Shown: piece by piece, positions 34,444 through 46,402 of the stretch | How positions within the stretch are numbered: the first letter of the stretch is position 1 | How the letters are laid out: every line of letters begins with the position of its first letter | NCBI GenBank assembly: GCA_002914805.1 | Contig: JXTB01000071.1 | Location: 638,447-702,446, forward strand | Direction of reading: 5' to 3' | Length of the DNA: 64,000 nucleotides | Source of the DNA: Parasponia andersonii | Taxonomy: Eukaryota > Streptophyta > Magnoliopsida > Rosales > Cannabaceae | Notes under the pieces: generated by a model | Databases searched by the model: none | The model's input: the letters and a program-made list of their open reading frames with translations, nothing else | Told to the model about the DNA's origin: nothing | Made by a program: the position numbers and the translations under genes

Positions 34444-34562
34444 NNNNNNNNNNNNNNNNNNNNNNNNNNNNNNNNNNNNNNNNNNNNNNNNNNNNNNNNN
34501 NNNNNNNNNNNNNNNNNNNNNNNNNNNNNNNNNNNNNNNNNNNNNNNNNNNNNNNNNNNNNN
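34444..34562. other. Assembly gap, 119 N
   Basis: Run of 119 N. The flanks align to 19071 and 19378 of element A, between which A has 306 bp, so the gap size is probably a misestimate. It covers the C-terminal reverse transcriptase and most of the first RNase H. Confidence 0.97.
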
Positions 34563-35281
34563 GATACAAACCGACTCAGTGCAGCTACTCTTCCTGCTAG
34601 GCTTTGCACATCCTTGGGTTTACGAGGAGATTGCATATCAATCAACACTTGTATCTTATAAGCGTTCGCTTCAATACCTCGCTGATTGACCATAAAACTC
34701 AGAAATTTTCCAAATCCTACCCCGAGCGCAGACTTCTGGGGGTTCAGCTTCATTTGATATTTCCGAAGAATTTTGAACATCTCATCAAGGTGCTTGATGT
34801 GATCTTCGACTTTCTCCGACTTCACCAACATGTCATCGACGTATAACTCCATTGTCTTGCCAATTTGTTTTGCAAACATCATATTGACAAGACGCTGGTA
34901 GGTCGCTCCTGCATTGACAAGTCCGAAGGGCATCTTTTTATAGCAGTATAATCCTCGATCTGTGATGAACAAGGTATGCTCCTCATCTAGCTCGTACATG
35001 GGGATTTGATTATATCCAGAATACGCATCTATGAAACTTAAGAGTTCATGCCCTGATGTCGTATCTACAAGCTAGTCGATTCTCTGAAGTGGGAAGCTGT
35101 CCTTCAGGCATGCTTTGTTAAGATCGGTGAAATCGATACATGTTCTCCACTTCCCATTGGGTTTCTTCACCAAAATTGGGTTTGCAAGCCAGTCAGGATA
35201 AAATGACTCTATTATGAACCCAATTTCGAGCAGCTTCTCCACCTCTTCTTTTAACGCGACGTAGCGCTCTGGATTCATAGC
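34563..35281 (-). pseudogene. Reverse transcriptase of element B
   Basis: MNPERYVALKEEVEKLLE starts at 35278. Fingers/palm text WRTCIDFTDLNKAC is followed by a TAG (near 35072) and then by GLYCYKKMPFGLVNAGATYQ and the catalytic box LYVDDMLVKS, intact here. The domain runs into the N gap. Confidence 0.85.
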
Positions 35282-35290
35282 TCTTCTTTT

Positions 35291-36256
35291 CTACCGTACA
35301 GGCTTCTTTGTCGGATCTATGTTAAGGCGGTGGCATATGATCCTCGAATCAATCCCTACCATGTCCGAATGTCGCCATGTGAAGACATCCAAGTTAGAAT
35401 TCAGAAAAGCGACCAATGAAGCTTGCACAGGTTCCTGAATCTCCGTTCCAATCTTTAAAGTCTTGGAAGACATGTCGAATAACAAATCCTCCAGATCTTC
35501 AATGGGTCCAGTTCTGACTTCGTCTATTTCACGAGGATCGAAGTCTTCGCTGGTCGTATCGATTGACGCTTTAATTGACGATTCGACTGACGCTTTGTCT
35601 GATGACTCAACTGGAGCATCGACTGACGCTTTGCCTGCAGCTTCGACTGACGCTTTGCCCGCTGCTTCGACTGACGCTTCCTCTGGTAGCTGGACCATCA
35701 TTGTACAAGATGTCGCATCCTTTGCTGCGAGTTTCAATGAGTCATTATAACAAGTCCTCGCATCATATTGGTTTCCTCGCACCTCGCCTACCCCGTGTTG
35801 GGTCGGGAATTTCATAGTGAGATGGTAGATTGAAGTGACGGCTCGAAGTTCCCTCAGTGTCAGTCTTCCCAGCACAGCATTGAATGCAGAGGGGCAATCT
35901 ACCACCAAGAATTGGGTCATTATCGTTGAAACCCTAGGATAGGTTCCAACATTGACCATTAATTCAATCATGCCCATAGGCATCAGGTTGTCACCAATGA
36001 AACCATAGAGTGGAGTGACGGTAGGCTTCAAGTCACTCTCATTCAACCCCATCTTCTTAAAGGCGTCATAGTACAGGATATCCACAGCACTTCTGTTATC
36101 AACCAATACTCGCCACAACTGTGTGCTTCCACAATTAATTTTTATGATCAACGCGTCATTATGTGGATAATGGACTTCCCTTGCATCATGTTCTGTGAAG
36201 GTAATGTCCAAGTTCGGTACTCGTTGAAGCTTGCGTGGTCGCTGCTCAAGATGCAT
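35291..36256 (-). pseudogene. Protease and linker of element B
   Basis: Open frame of 321 codons. The retropepsin active site reads VLVDNRSAVDILY (residues 51-63): the Gly after Asp-Asn is Arg (AGA, 36092-36094), which should disable the aspartic protease. A flap-like GFIGDNLMP and the helix ...AVLGRL follow. Then comes a low-complexity Ala/Ser/Val repeat (KASVEAAGKASVDAP-like, about 35553-35690) and the linker to reverse transcriptase, GPIEDLEDLLFD. Confidence 0.8.
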
Positions 36257-36264
36257 GACGTTAG

Positions 36265-38163
36265 TTAATAGCTGTTGTCGAGCTTCTCGTGCATATCTGT
36301 CTTGAGTTCTTTTCGAATCTTCGCAAACATGCGGTCCTCCAAATATAGTACGGACTTCGCGTTGAATTTCTGGAGGTCGCTGTTGGTTTTCTTCTCGCTG
36401 TTTGTCATTCTGCCTAGTGTACTACCGCAGTCGCCCCTCTTTAATCAGCCTTTCAATTTTATCCTTCAAGGCAAAGCAATTATTGGTATCATGCCCAATA
36501 TCATTATGATACCGGTAGAACTTGTTGGGGTCGCATTTTGCCCTGTCCCGTTTCATCGGTTCCGGTTGATGGTATCGCTCCTTCTGGTTTGTGACCGCAT
36601 AGATATGATCTATGGGTGCGTTTAACTCAGTGTGATTGTTGAACTGCATGGAAGCTTTTAAAATCTCCTGCTTTTTGCGTCTAGGCTGATTCTCCATCAA
36701 CTGCTCATTATTCCTTTTATTTTTCTTCTTATCGTTATTGTTAGTAATGATCGCGTCTTTAGTTGCATCTTTCTTTCCTTCTTTCTGTGTCTTTTGAAGA
36801 TTCTCGCACGAAGATTCTACCCTCAGATGCCGACCAACCCTTCGGTAGAAGTCTTCTAGAGTTCTACATTCTCTCTCAAGTAATTCCTCCTAGAGTTTAG
36901 TTTCTGGTCACACCCCAGCCATCATGAGAGTTAAAACTCCTCCCTCAAGTGGGTTATTGACCTTTGCTAACTTTGAGGTGAATCGATTGAGATAAGATCA
37001 TAGAGTCTCCTCTGGACCTTGTCGGATTGTAGACAAGCTAACAAGTGGAACAGTAAAATTCTTTGCAGCTTGAAACTGTCTCAAGAATGCCATCTGAAGT
37101 TGTTGCCAGGATGAGATCGAGCCGTATTTGAGTCCTCGGAACCACTTTTTCACTGCTCCTGAGAGAGTTACAGTAAAACATCTACAGCGTGTATGATCAT
37201 TGACACGATGGAGTTCCATCAAGTTGCTGAAGTGATCCATATGGTCCTGTGGATCAATTTTCTTATCAAAAGTGTTTATGGTGGGAAGTCTGAATCCAGT
37301 AGATAGGGCAGTAGCTTGGACTTTCTCACTGAATAACGATTGACGATACCCATCAGTGAGCTCATCGTCCCAACCAGCAAGTGCGTCTAATGCGATCCTT
37401 AAATTATGAACATTAACATTTGGAAGGAAAGCATTATCTCTTGCTGGCGGCAAGGGTGGCCTTTGATCGTTATCTCGTTGTATGGCATGTTGGTCAAGTA
37501 AAGTCTTCTGCGATCTGTGAGAGGAATCCAGCGAAATAGTACGACGAGATCGGCTTTGGTCGTTATGATACGATACGGATCGTTCATGGCTACGTCACCG
37601 CTCCAAGTATTGTCTTAGGTCCGCAAGATCTTGTCTCAATTCTCTGCTGATTCTTTTGAAGACGTTTCTTGATGGTCATCTTCGTTCGCTGCTCAAGCGA
37701 TCTTAACTATCAGTGGATTTGCGAGAAGGTTGTCCACGGTCACGGTTAGTACTTGAACTCTCTGTACCAGATTCTGGAGGCAAGTTTGCGACTTTACCTT
37801 TTCCTTTGGAGATGCGATCTTCAGGATGCTCTCTTGCTGGGTTCTCGGCTGGTTGCATCTCCTTGTCTCTAGGATCTGTATTCCCTTCTCAGGTAGTTGA
37901 GCATGACGTTTTTTGGGACGTTCATGCTGTGGTGGAGTCACCATCTACCCTTCAGCAAGTTATCGCAGGGTGTCATTGATCTGGTTTGTGATTTGCTGAA
38001 GGTTCATCAGTGTCTCCTCCATGCGATCCTGTCTCTGAGAAAGGTTTTCTGATGCAGTCATAATAGGCTGATCCTGAGCAGGGTCTGCCTGTGTAGCAGC
38101 AGTGCTTTGGGGTTGGTTTTGGCTAGTACCGATGACTCTGGTAGTATTTCTGGTGTTTGCCAT
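36265..38163 (-). pseudogene. gag of element B
   Basis: ATG at 38161-38163 gives MANTRNTTRVIG. The frame is then broken by TAA (37960-37962) and TAG (37945-37947) and by a later frameshift. The capsid-like segment (36998-37453) reads LPTINTFDKKIDPQDHMDHF and VTLSGAVKKWFRGL, ending at a TGA (36998-37000). The zinc knuckle near 36480-36530 has lost its first Cys (TAC at 36514-36516) while the last Cys is intact, the opposite lesion to element A. Confidence 0.82.
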
Positions 38164-38204
38164 TATTAAAACAGTGAAATTTGACAAACTATTTTATCGG
38201 AATA

Positions 38205-38224
38205 GCCCTCCTTCTAGCGCCAAT
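38205..38224 (-). other. Primer-binding site of element B
   Basis: ATTGGCGCTAGAAGGAGGGC on the minus strand, directly inside the 5' LTR. Confidence 0.75.
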
Positions 38225-38925
38225 TGTTAATAAAGGTTTTGTCAACAATTAATTTAGAAAAAATTATGAGATGTGGCTTGTGTGAACTGGGTTATTAATC
38301 AAAGCAAATAAAGAGGCCAAGATTTTAGAGTGGTTCAACCCCGAAAAAGATGAGCTTACATCCACTATTTTTCACTACTTTCTGGAGAATTACAAGAACT
38401 CACAATTACAATATGTTGTCTGGAAAGAAGAAAATACTCTTTAAGAATTATTTTGCTTCTCTCGATTTGAAAAAGTCCTCGTCCTGAAACATTGAACTCT
38501 CTTTATATAGATGAAGGTAGCTCAATGTTCCCAATTGTGAGAATGGGTAACTATACAATCGGGTAATATAATTTGAGTAACAACATAATTGGGTAATTAC
38601 TTAAATTGGGTAACAGGTTAAACTTGAAAGAGAAACTTTGTTTCCCTTTCCTTGTAGGTTATCTGTTTGACGAAGCAGAGACTAGTCTTCTTTTCTTTTG
38701 GATCACACATAACCAATTCGGAGGAGGTCGTACATAATTTCTGCAATGGAGGTCGTACATAACCTATTTGGAGAAGGTCGCACATAACTTATGCAGTGGA
38801 TGTCGCATATAACTTCTGCGGTGGAGGTCGCATGCAACCCTTTCGGATGAGATCACATGCAACTTATGCAAATGAAGTCGCACGTAACTTATGCGACCTG
38901 ACATAGGATTTTAGCCCACACAACA
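38225..38925 (-). repeat. 5' LTR of element B
   Basis: 701 bp, 25 bp longer than the 3' LTR, accounted for by one extra U3 repeat unit. TATA box complement at 38511-38519. Confidence 0.93.
38701..38898. repeat. 25-bp tandem repeats in U3 (8 units)
   Basis: Eight imperfect units of the same repeat as 27379-27551; 198 bp equals eight units minus two bases. Confidence 0.85.
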
Positions 38926-39943
38926 ATGAGTATAGAATTAGGATCTCATACTTGATTTTCATGTAATGTTCATAGGTTTTAATTAAGAATAATTCTTTTA
39001 CGTGATTTTTAAAGTGGTTGGCTTCGAAAAGAAGAACGGACTAGAATTGTGTTTTTGGGTATTTTATGAAGGATCATTGAGTTTTCATATTATTCTTAGG
39101 ACATTTTTACTGTTAATTAGCTTCTGGAGAATTTTGTATTTGATTGTTCTAAAGTTTCATAATTATATTAGTTTAGTAAATATGAAAATCGATTGAGTAT
39201 TAAAACTTTAAAAATATATCATAATGGAATTATTTATATTCTTAACGGGATTTTCATATGCACTTCTACATATATCTACAACTCGTTTGATGAAAGTTTC
39301 AAAAGAAGTTAATTTAGTACATCTTAAAATTATGGGAATATTAATGAAAGTGTTTTCTTTTGTTGTTCAATTTTGTGTTTCTTTTTAATTGTCTAGATCA
39401 GTAATAGTGTATTAGATCAGACATAGCAAAGGACTTCCATAAATATAGGTGCTTCTATATCAACTCTTCGTACCAATTAAATGAGAAACGGTTTTCAAGA
39501 CAAGCTCAAGGTATTTGATTCTGATCATACACAAGCACAGAACAAGTGATTGAGAAATGTCAATGGATTGGAGGTTGATTAGTATTAGAAAAAGATGAGA
39601 AAAATATATTAACTTAGATATCATTTAAAAACTAATATTAGAAGCTATAAACTATTTTCACTATTTGTTTCCAACTATTAGTTCTGGTTATTAGAATCCA
39701 ATATTCAATCAAAAAATAGAAATCAAAAACCAAATTAGTTTATGGTTCAAACTAATTTAGTTTTCTCAAAAAAAAAAAACTTGGTTATTATTATTCTTGA
39801 AATCAAAAACTAAATCGGTATTAAATAATTTTATATTGTTTTTACTTCAAAAATATAATTACTTAATTTGAGAACTTAATCATATTCTCCAGCGTCCTTC
39901 TTTAATGTCTCACCCAATTCTTGCTATATAATATTTTGCAAAA
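38926..39943. other. Intergenic, no gene seen
   Basis: Starts with the ATGAG target duplication of element B. AT-rich, without recognisable gene or RNA. Confidence 0.5.
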
Positions 39944-40515
39944 AGGAAAATATAATAGTTTCCAGGAAACTTTCATTATTTCTTGTGATTTGAAAAAGAA
40001 ACCACAATGGTTTCTAAGAAACTTTCGTAGTTTTCTGTGATTTACTTAGCTATAGGGCATCCTGTAAAATAGAAACTACAATAGTTTCTAAAAAACCTTC
40101 TTAGTTTCCTGTGATTTATTTAGCTACAAGGTATTCTATAAAATAGAAACTACAATAGTTTCCAAAAAACCTTCTTAGTTTCTTGCAATTTATTTAGCTA
40201 CATAGCATTCTGCTAAAAGAAACCGGTTTCCTGTGATTTACTTAGGTATATGGCAATTTGTAAAAAGGAAACTATGATAATTTCTAGAAAATCTTGGTGG
40301 TTTTATTCGATTTATTTAGTTACAAGGCTTCCTGTAAAAAGGAAACCATAGCGATCTCTAGAAAATATTCGCAGTTTCCTTTGATTTACTTGTGTACAAG
40401 AGATTCTATTAATGTAAACTAAACTAATTTCTACTAAATCTTTGCGATTTTCTGTAATTTATTTATGTATAAAACATTCTACTAATAAGAAACTTTTGTG
40501 ATTTCCTGTTAAAAA
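39944..40515. repeat. 74-bp-period imperfect tandem array, 9 units
   Basis: Unit anchors AGAAAC/AGGAAAC fall at 39944, 39997, 40071, 40145, 40219, 40266, 40340, 40414 and 40488. Most steps are exactly 74; two are short (53 and 47). Each unit carries a small dyad (GAAACTACAATAGTTTC) followed by a CTGTGATTTATTTAG-like segment. Confidence 0.88.
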
Positions 40516-42075
40516 ATGGCTTATTTACTAAAATGCTATCGTATTTTCTAACTCCTAAAGTATTTAGAAAGATACTCTGAAATAGTTGTACATAATTTTT
40601 ATTATTTTTGAAATATTGTAAATTTATATGAAAAATAGGCATAACTGTCCAAAACTCAATAATCAATGGTTACAAACTTACAGGAGAAGAAATGAAATAC
40701 AAGGCCAATAATCAGCCCAAACTCTACTCTCTATCAAACTCGTAACGAAAGTAGTTAATTAGTGCATAGGGCACCTCCTTCGCTAACCGTGAGATTGACT
40801 AACAAGAATCACCATTACGAACACTCAACACCGAATTTACATAATCAACCAAGAGCTAGCGTTGACTTGGGGGATTATTAATACCATCATTAATTATTAT
40901 AGAATTTTACTATCATGGCACTCTAATAGAAACTATTTTGCTAACATGTCACGATCAAAAATTCAAGATTGTAACTTTTAATATTTTTAAGTGAAAATAG
41001 TGACAAATAGCAGTTTTTAAAATTTCAGAAAAATTTAAGTACTTAAAATTTAAAGTTTAGTCTTTAAAAGTAAGTAAATTACAAGATTGGACAAATTTAA
41101 TAATCATATTATCTACCAATTTTAAAATTTCTAAGAAATTCTTCATTTTAAGTTTAGCGAAAATCCTAATTAACTAGTTTAAAAACTTGTGTTATTTCAT
41201 AAAGTTTAATGAAATATTTCAATTTAAAACCCTAGGCCCAATGTTCAAATAATTTACCTAAAATCACTTTATTTTCCAAGTACTTGATTTAATAAAAAAA
41301 ATCATCCTCATACATTTGCTCATTAAATATATTACTATTGGCTGAATAAATTTGACTTAGAAAATGAGAATTGATACAGAGTACAAACCAACCAATAAAG
41401 AAAATTAAAACTGCAAGTATATGCTAAACATGCTTACCAAGTCATCAGAATAATTACCAAAAAAATAAATTGACACCTAAAAAGAAGAGGAAGTAAGAGA
41501 GTAAGCATGTGTTAGTAGAAATCCAATTACTTTTTTTTTTTGAATTGTTGCAGTTTTACAAACTTGCATGGTTAATACCTTTTCCAAAATCTATTTATAA
41601 ACTAGATATAAAATAAATAATATCTAGAGTAGTCACAGATTTAAAACCAAACCAAAAATATACATTTGTACATATCATAAATTAACTCATTCCATAAGCT
41701 CATATCCTCTTATCATAAACTAGAGTAACTCATACTACGTGTACTAAGTACTCTATGCCTGATAACTATCCTAAAAAACCGTAAGAATACCCACGTGTCT
41801 ACCCTACCAAACCAGAGGGACAACTTATGCCTACACCTACCGAATGGCAATAATAATTAAAAAAAAATCATGCGCGAGTTTACGGGCTCTCATCGAAGAC
41901 AGGTGTACTAGATGTATCTCATGTGTGATCATATGGTATATACAACATGTAACAAGATATATGTAATAATCATGCAGAACATAACCAAAAATACTTTAAA
42001 ACTCTGTTTGATATTATTTTGGAATTTACTGTACCTTGGGTAGAAAATCTGCTAATTCACCTAAGAACACGACTT

Positions 42076-42078
<3 letters not shown>

Positions 42079-42122
<44 letters not shown>
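42079..42122. repeat. (TA)n microsatellite
   Basis: About 22 TA units. Confidence 0.95.
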
Positions 42123-42124
<2 letters not shown>

Positions 42125-43299
42125 AAGTCACACAGTCTAATTTCAGAATAATCTAAGATTTTCCAACAATTTATTAAAATATTATTTAATTCATGACTTT
42201 TTTTAACAAAATAATCATAAGGTAAATTTTAAATTAAATCATGTATAAAACTAGGTAATTAAACCCTTACCTCAATTGAGTGTCCAAATAGTGCTACGGA
42301 GCTACAGAGAAAGTTTGGCGTCATTTGAGTGTCGTTTGGAAGGTTAGACGTCATTTTCGAACCTTTGATCAATGTGTTTAAAAACTCGATTTTCAATTGA
42401 AGCTTCGGATCATTAAACGGACTTTGCTACTGAATTTAAAGCACCCAAAAATGCTAAGTTAGACATACAGTTTGACCAATTTGGGCTCGGACCGAACGCG
42501 GGCCCACGACACATAAAATGAGACTATTCATGAGCCTTGAAATTTGTGCAATTTCGAAGCATAGCGATATTATATATCAAAATTCATTTCTCGACCTTAT
42601 TAAATCCAAATTTGAAATTAAAAATCAATTTCGAGATTTCGAGCGTTAAACAAGCTATAAATCTGAGAATTACAAAAATATCTCTATTTGGAATTACTTT
42701 GAAAAATATCCATTGTTCAAAGTATTTAGAAAAATATCATCTTTACTATATATTTAGATAAATATTACTTTTCTGAAATATTTCAGAACATATCATTATT
42801 ACATAATTATTTAGAAAATTTTCACTTCAGAAAATATTTGAAAAAATATAAACTTTGCTGATTATTTGTAAAAATGTCATTTTCGCATAAATATTTTAGA
42901 AAATGACAGTTTTCTAGGGTCAGCCCAAGGCCCACTTTAATTGTAACAAACTTCAATCCTATACTATTCAGTTTTGTAAAATTATCACCTTTGTGCTGAA
43001 TTAGAAAAATATCATATTTCTCAATTTAAGATTTCTCTCTAATCGGATATTATTTTAACACAGCACCACAATATTTATTTATAATTCAATCTCTTTTTCC
43101 GCCTCATATAATTTTTACGGCCATAAAAACAACTTCACAAAAATAATTGTATTTATGCCACAAATTAATTTGTAAAACACCTAAATAAACTTAGAAATCG
43201 GCTTACTAGAGCTAATTTGGTGGAATGAGTTGATACTAGTCGTGAGGGGAGAAGCTTCAATTTGCCATCTATGGTGATAGTTGGTTTTGCTAAGTTTAC

Positions 43300-43387
43300 A
43301 AAGAAGAAGAAAAAGGAAGAAGGAAGAAGGAGGAAAAAAAAAAGAAAAAGAAAAAGAAAAAGAAAAAGAAAAAGAGAGAGAGAGAGA
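43300..43387. repeat. 88-nt polypurine run with (AAAAAG)n
   Basis: Uninterrupted purines on the plus strand, including at least five AAAAAG units then (GA)n. Confidence 0.9.
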
Positions 43388-45907
43388 TAGAGTTATTCAT
43401 ACGAGAGAAAATTAAGGGAAAATAGTATATTTAAAAATCAAAAGTGGGTTCTACCACTTAATTAAAATATTATATTTTTATTTTAATTAATTTTTTTTAA
43501 AAGACTAGAATAATATTGATAAATTTGGATTTTTACAAACCAACTTCGAAAAATCACGTACATTTTTAATGTTAAGATTCGAATCCCCACACCATATGAA
43601 AATTAAAAATGTGATGTTTAATGTACTTAGAAATTGTGTCTTGTTAATTTAGAGTGACAACTCATTTTCAAAATATATCGATCTCTAACATTATATTCTT
43701 TCATGGGTTCAAGTGTTCAAGTTTAAAATTGTCAATGGCTTTCATTTTTTATTTTTATTTTTTTTCACTTTCTACAACGGATACTGCTAGTCTAGGTAGT
43801 GATTCCAATTTTATTTACTACCTAATTTGACAAGACTTTTAATTACTCAAATGTTATCTATCTATCGAGCTATTTTATTCAATTACAACTCAGTTAGTAA
43901 GTAGTGTGTACATTTTGAGTCTAGAATTGTGTTCCTACCTAATATTAGTTTCTTGTAACTAATTAATTATTGTCAATAGTTAATCGCGTGGAAACTAATC
44001 AATGTAAACAAGAGAAATGGTTTTGACTATAAGCTATCTTTATGTTTATATATAGTTTCTCGAATCTCCTTTTCTTCACGAAAAAATTAATTTTTTTATA
44101 TATGAGACGACCGACGGGTAAAGTAATAAAGCGCCAAGATCATATGCGCTAGTTGGTTGAAATTCTTGCAAGTCCGATCGACTTAAATTCCTACAAACAA
44201 AATGAAATTATATTTATTATGTAATCAAGTCTAATTAAACTCAAGCAAATATTCAACTTTTTTCTAGCAAGTTGACTTTGCATGCATGCTGATTATTTCA
44301 AGCTATGATATAATACTAAAAGCCACGAAATATAAATGCGTCATTGACTTGCGAAAATTACGTCAACAGCTAGGTAGATATATCCAATATTCTTACTTGG
44401 TTTAACTTGTAAGTATTTATGCATGCGCGAAGAATTAGTTTGTCCGATTTAGAATTTATTCACTTTAACTTGTAAGTATGGCGTCGCTTTCTTGCAAGAA
44501 TGAAAGCAAGTTCTAGATTTCGAATTGGAACGAAATTTTCTTTAGCATTCTTGGGATTTGAATACGATTTATTTTTATAAAGAAAGTGTTAAAAGGGTAC
44601 ATGCTAAACACTACATACTAGATTAATGGAGTTTATATATGGGCCTTTTACTATAGAATTCTCTAAATTTAGAATAATTTAGTAAAATTAATTATGAACT
44701 CAATATTAATACTATTAAAAAAAAAACCATTCTGTTAGGTTTTTTTTATAATTAAATACTTATTCTTTTACTTTTGGCTTTTAAGTCTTCATTTTTATAC
44801 TTTTAAAATTGAAACAATAAAACATGAAATTGACAATATATGTCCCATGAAATAGACTATGTATTCATATGCCTTTGTTTGGAACTAGATAAAATTTCAG
44901 CAATATATGTCTCATAAAATTGAAATGACAAAATATAAAGTTGATAATAAATGTTTTATAAATTAACAATATATTCATTATTTCTCTTTAGATATATTAA
45001 TACTTATATCAAAGTAAATTTATATTGGAACATATAAAATTTTTCATTTTTCATATTAAATGAAATTGATAATAAAGTTGGTAATATATTTCCTATAATA
45101 AGTTCAAGCACTTAATTGAGGATTGAAAAAAAAAAATAAAACGATAAGGCTATTATATATATTCTATAGTGATGTGGGGTAAGATGCCATTTTCGGCTTT
45201 AGGAGAATAAGAATCTCTGTATCGTTTGGTGATTACCGAGCGCAGCCATGACCATATGAGTATGTTTTCACTTAACAACTTTATAGTGGATTATTCACCT
45301 GAGAAAAAAAAAAAAAAAAAAAAAAAACAAGAAATACTTCAATATGGGTCCGAGTCGCATATTTGATTATAAGCCACATATCTATATATCTATTGAGAAT
45401 ATATGACAGATTATTCCATCACTATAATCTTTGGTCATCATCCATTTATATAACTGCATTCACTGTATTCTGACTATATTCTATTTGTCCAATCTTACGA
45501 TGTTTCGTCTCAGTTCTATTCCCCCATTGACCTACTGGCCTCTCCTTTGGCATCTTTTCATTTCATCAACTAGCTAGATTCTAAAATATTTACGGAAATT
45601 TTTTATTTTTGTCGTTATACATATGTTAATCTCAGTTAAAGGAAAAACTTCTTCATCCTTAATTAATTATTAAATTTCAAGACTTTCTCATGCTTCTCAC
45701 GCAAATAATATAGCCATATGTAATTCCTTATCAAACGTGTTCATATAAGCAATTTTATTGGGATTATGTAAATAAATTTACACACAGCCAAAAATAAGAG
45801 TGCCCTTATGATGCTGAACCTCTAAAACATACACATTTATTTTGTTTCTTTAACGATAGCAAAAGTATCTCCATATTCTTGCTAAGTTACATTTTCACTC
45901 TTTAATC

Positions 45908-45929
45908 ATGTATATATATATATATATAT
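45908..45929. repeat. (TA)n microsatellite
   Basis: TA run directly left of MITE copy 2. Confidence 0.9.
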
Positions 45930-46378
45930 GGTTGTTAATCTAATATGTATTTTTTTAACCCATGTAAAAGATATTTTTTTTAACTGTTAGATTATCATCT
46001 AATCATGATCCAACTATTATAATGAGGTGTATAAAAAAATGTATATTATTAATATTTTTTTATCTTATTTTTTAATATAAAAAAATGTATATGATAATTT
46101 TTTTTTTTGTTTTTTCATGTGCATGATATATAGGACACCAATTCAGTAAGTATTTTTTTTACTTACACGTAGGTATCATTTTGACCAATAAAAATTTATT
46201 ATATATAATTTTTTATTATAAAAAATAAGAAAGAGAAGTAGCATTATTGATACACATTTTTTCATACGCCTTATTATAATCTCATTATAATCGTTGGATT
46301 ACCATTAAGTTATGATCCAACAATTAAAAAAAAATATTTACACATAAGTAAAAAAAAATACTTACTGAATTAGCAACC
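45930..46378. mobile_element. Palindromic MITE embedded in TA microsatellite (copy 2)
   Basis: The left arm starts GGTTGTTAATCTAATA and the complement of the right arm starts GGTTGCTAATTCAGTA. Both continue with a long T-run, then TGTTGGATCAT / TGTTAGATTATC and ATAATGAG. So the element is a head-to-head pair of units. The right half matches the complement of 14944-15176. Both ends sit in (TA)n tracts. No coding capacity. Confidence 0.7.
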
Positions 46379-46402
46379 ATATATATATATATATATATAT
46401 AT
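46379..46402. repeat. (TA)n microsatellite
   Basis: TA run directly right of MITE copy 2. Confidence 0.9.

Larger units (their letters stand above)
26903..38925 (-). mobile_element. Element B: younger Tat/Ogre-type Ty3/gypsy LTR retrotransposon
   Basis: Complete element flanked by a perfect 5-bp target duplication ATGAG (26898-26902 and 38926-38930). LTRs at 26903-27578 and 38225-38925 end TGTT..AACA. Read on the minus strand the order is: 5' LTR, primer-binding site, gag, protease, reverse transcriptase, RNase H (two folds), integrase, antisense gene, polypurine tract, 3' LTR. I counted about 14 differences in the first 295 LTR bases. The nominal 12.0 kb contains a 1,075-bp duplicated joint and a short N gap, so the true length is nearer 11 kb. 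Scattered stops make it non-autonomous as read. Confidence 0.93.
40516..45907. other. Gene-poor AT-rich region
   Basis: About 5.4 kb without a supportable gene. It holds (TA)n at 42079-42122 and an 88-nt pure-purine run at 43300-43387 with repeated AAAAAG. Open frames such as 42537-42761 are short and have no recognisable content. Confidence 0.55.

Noticed and set aside
39944..40515. CRISPR-like regular repeats
   Set aside because: Units abut without unique spacers, are imperfect, and the DNA is a plant nuclear region; it is an ordinary tandem array.
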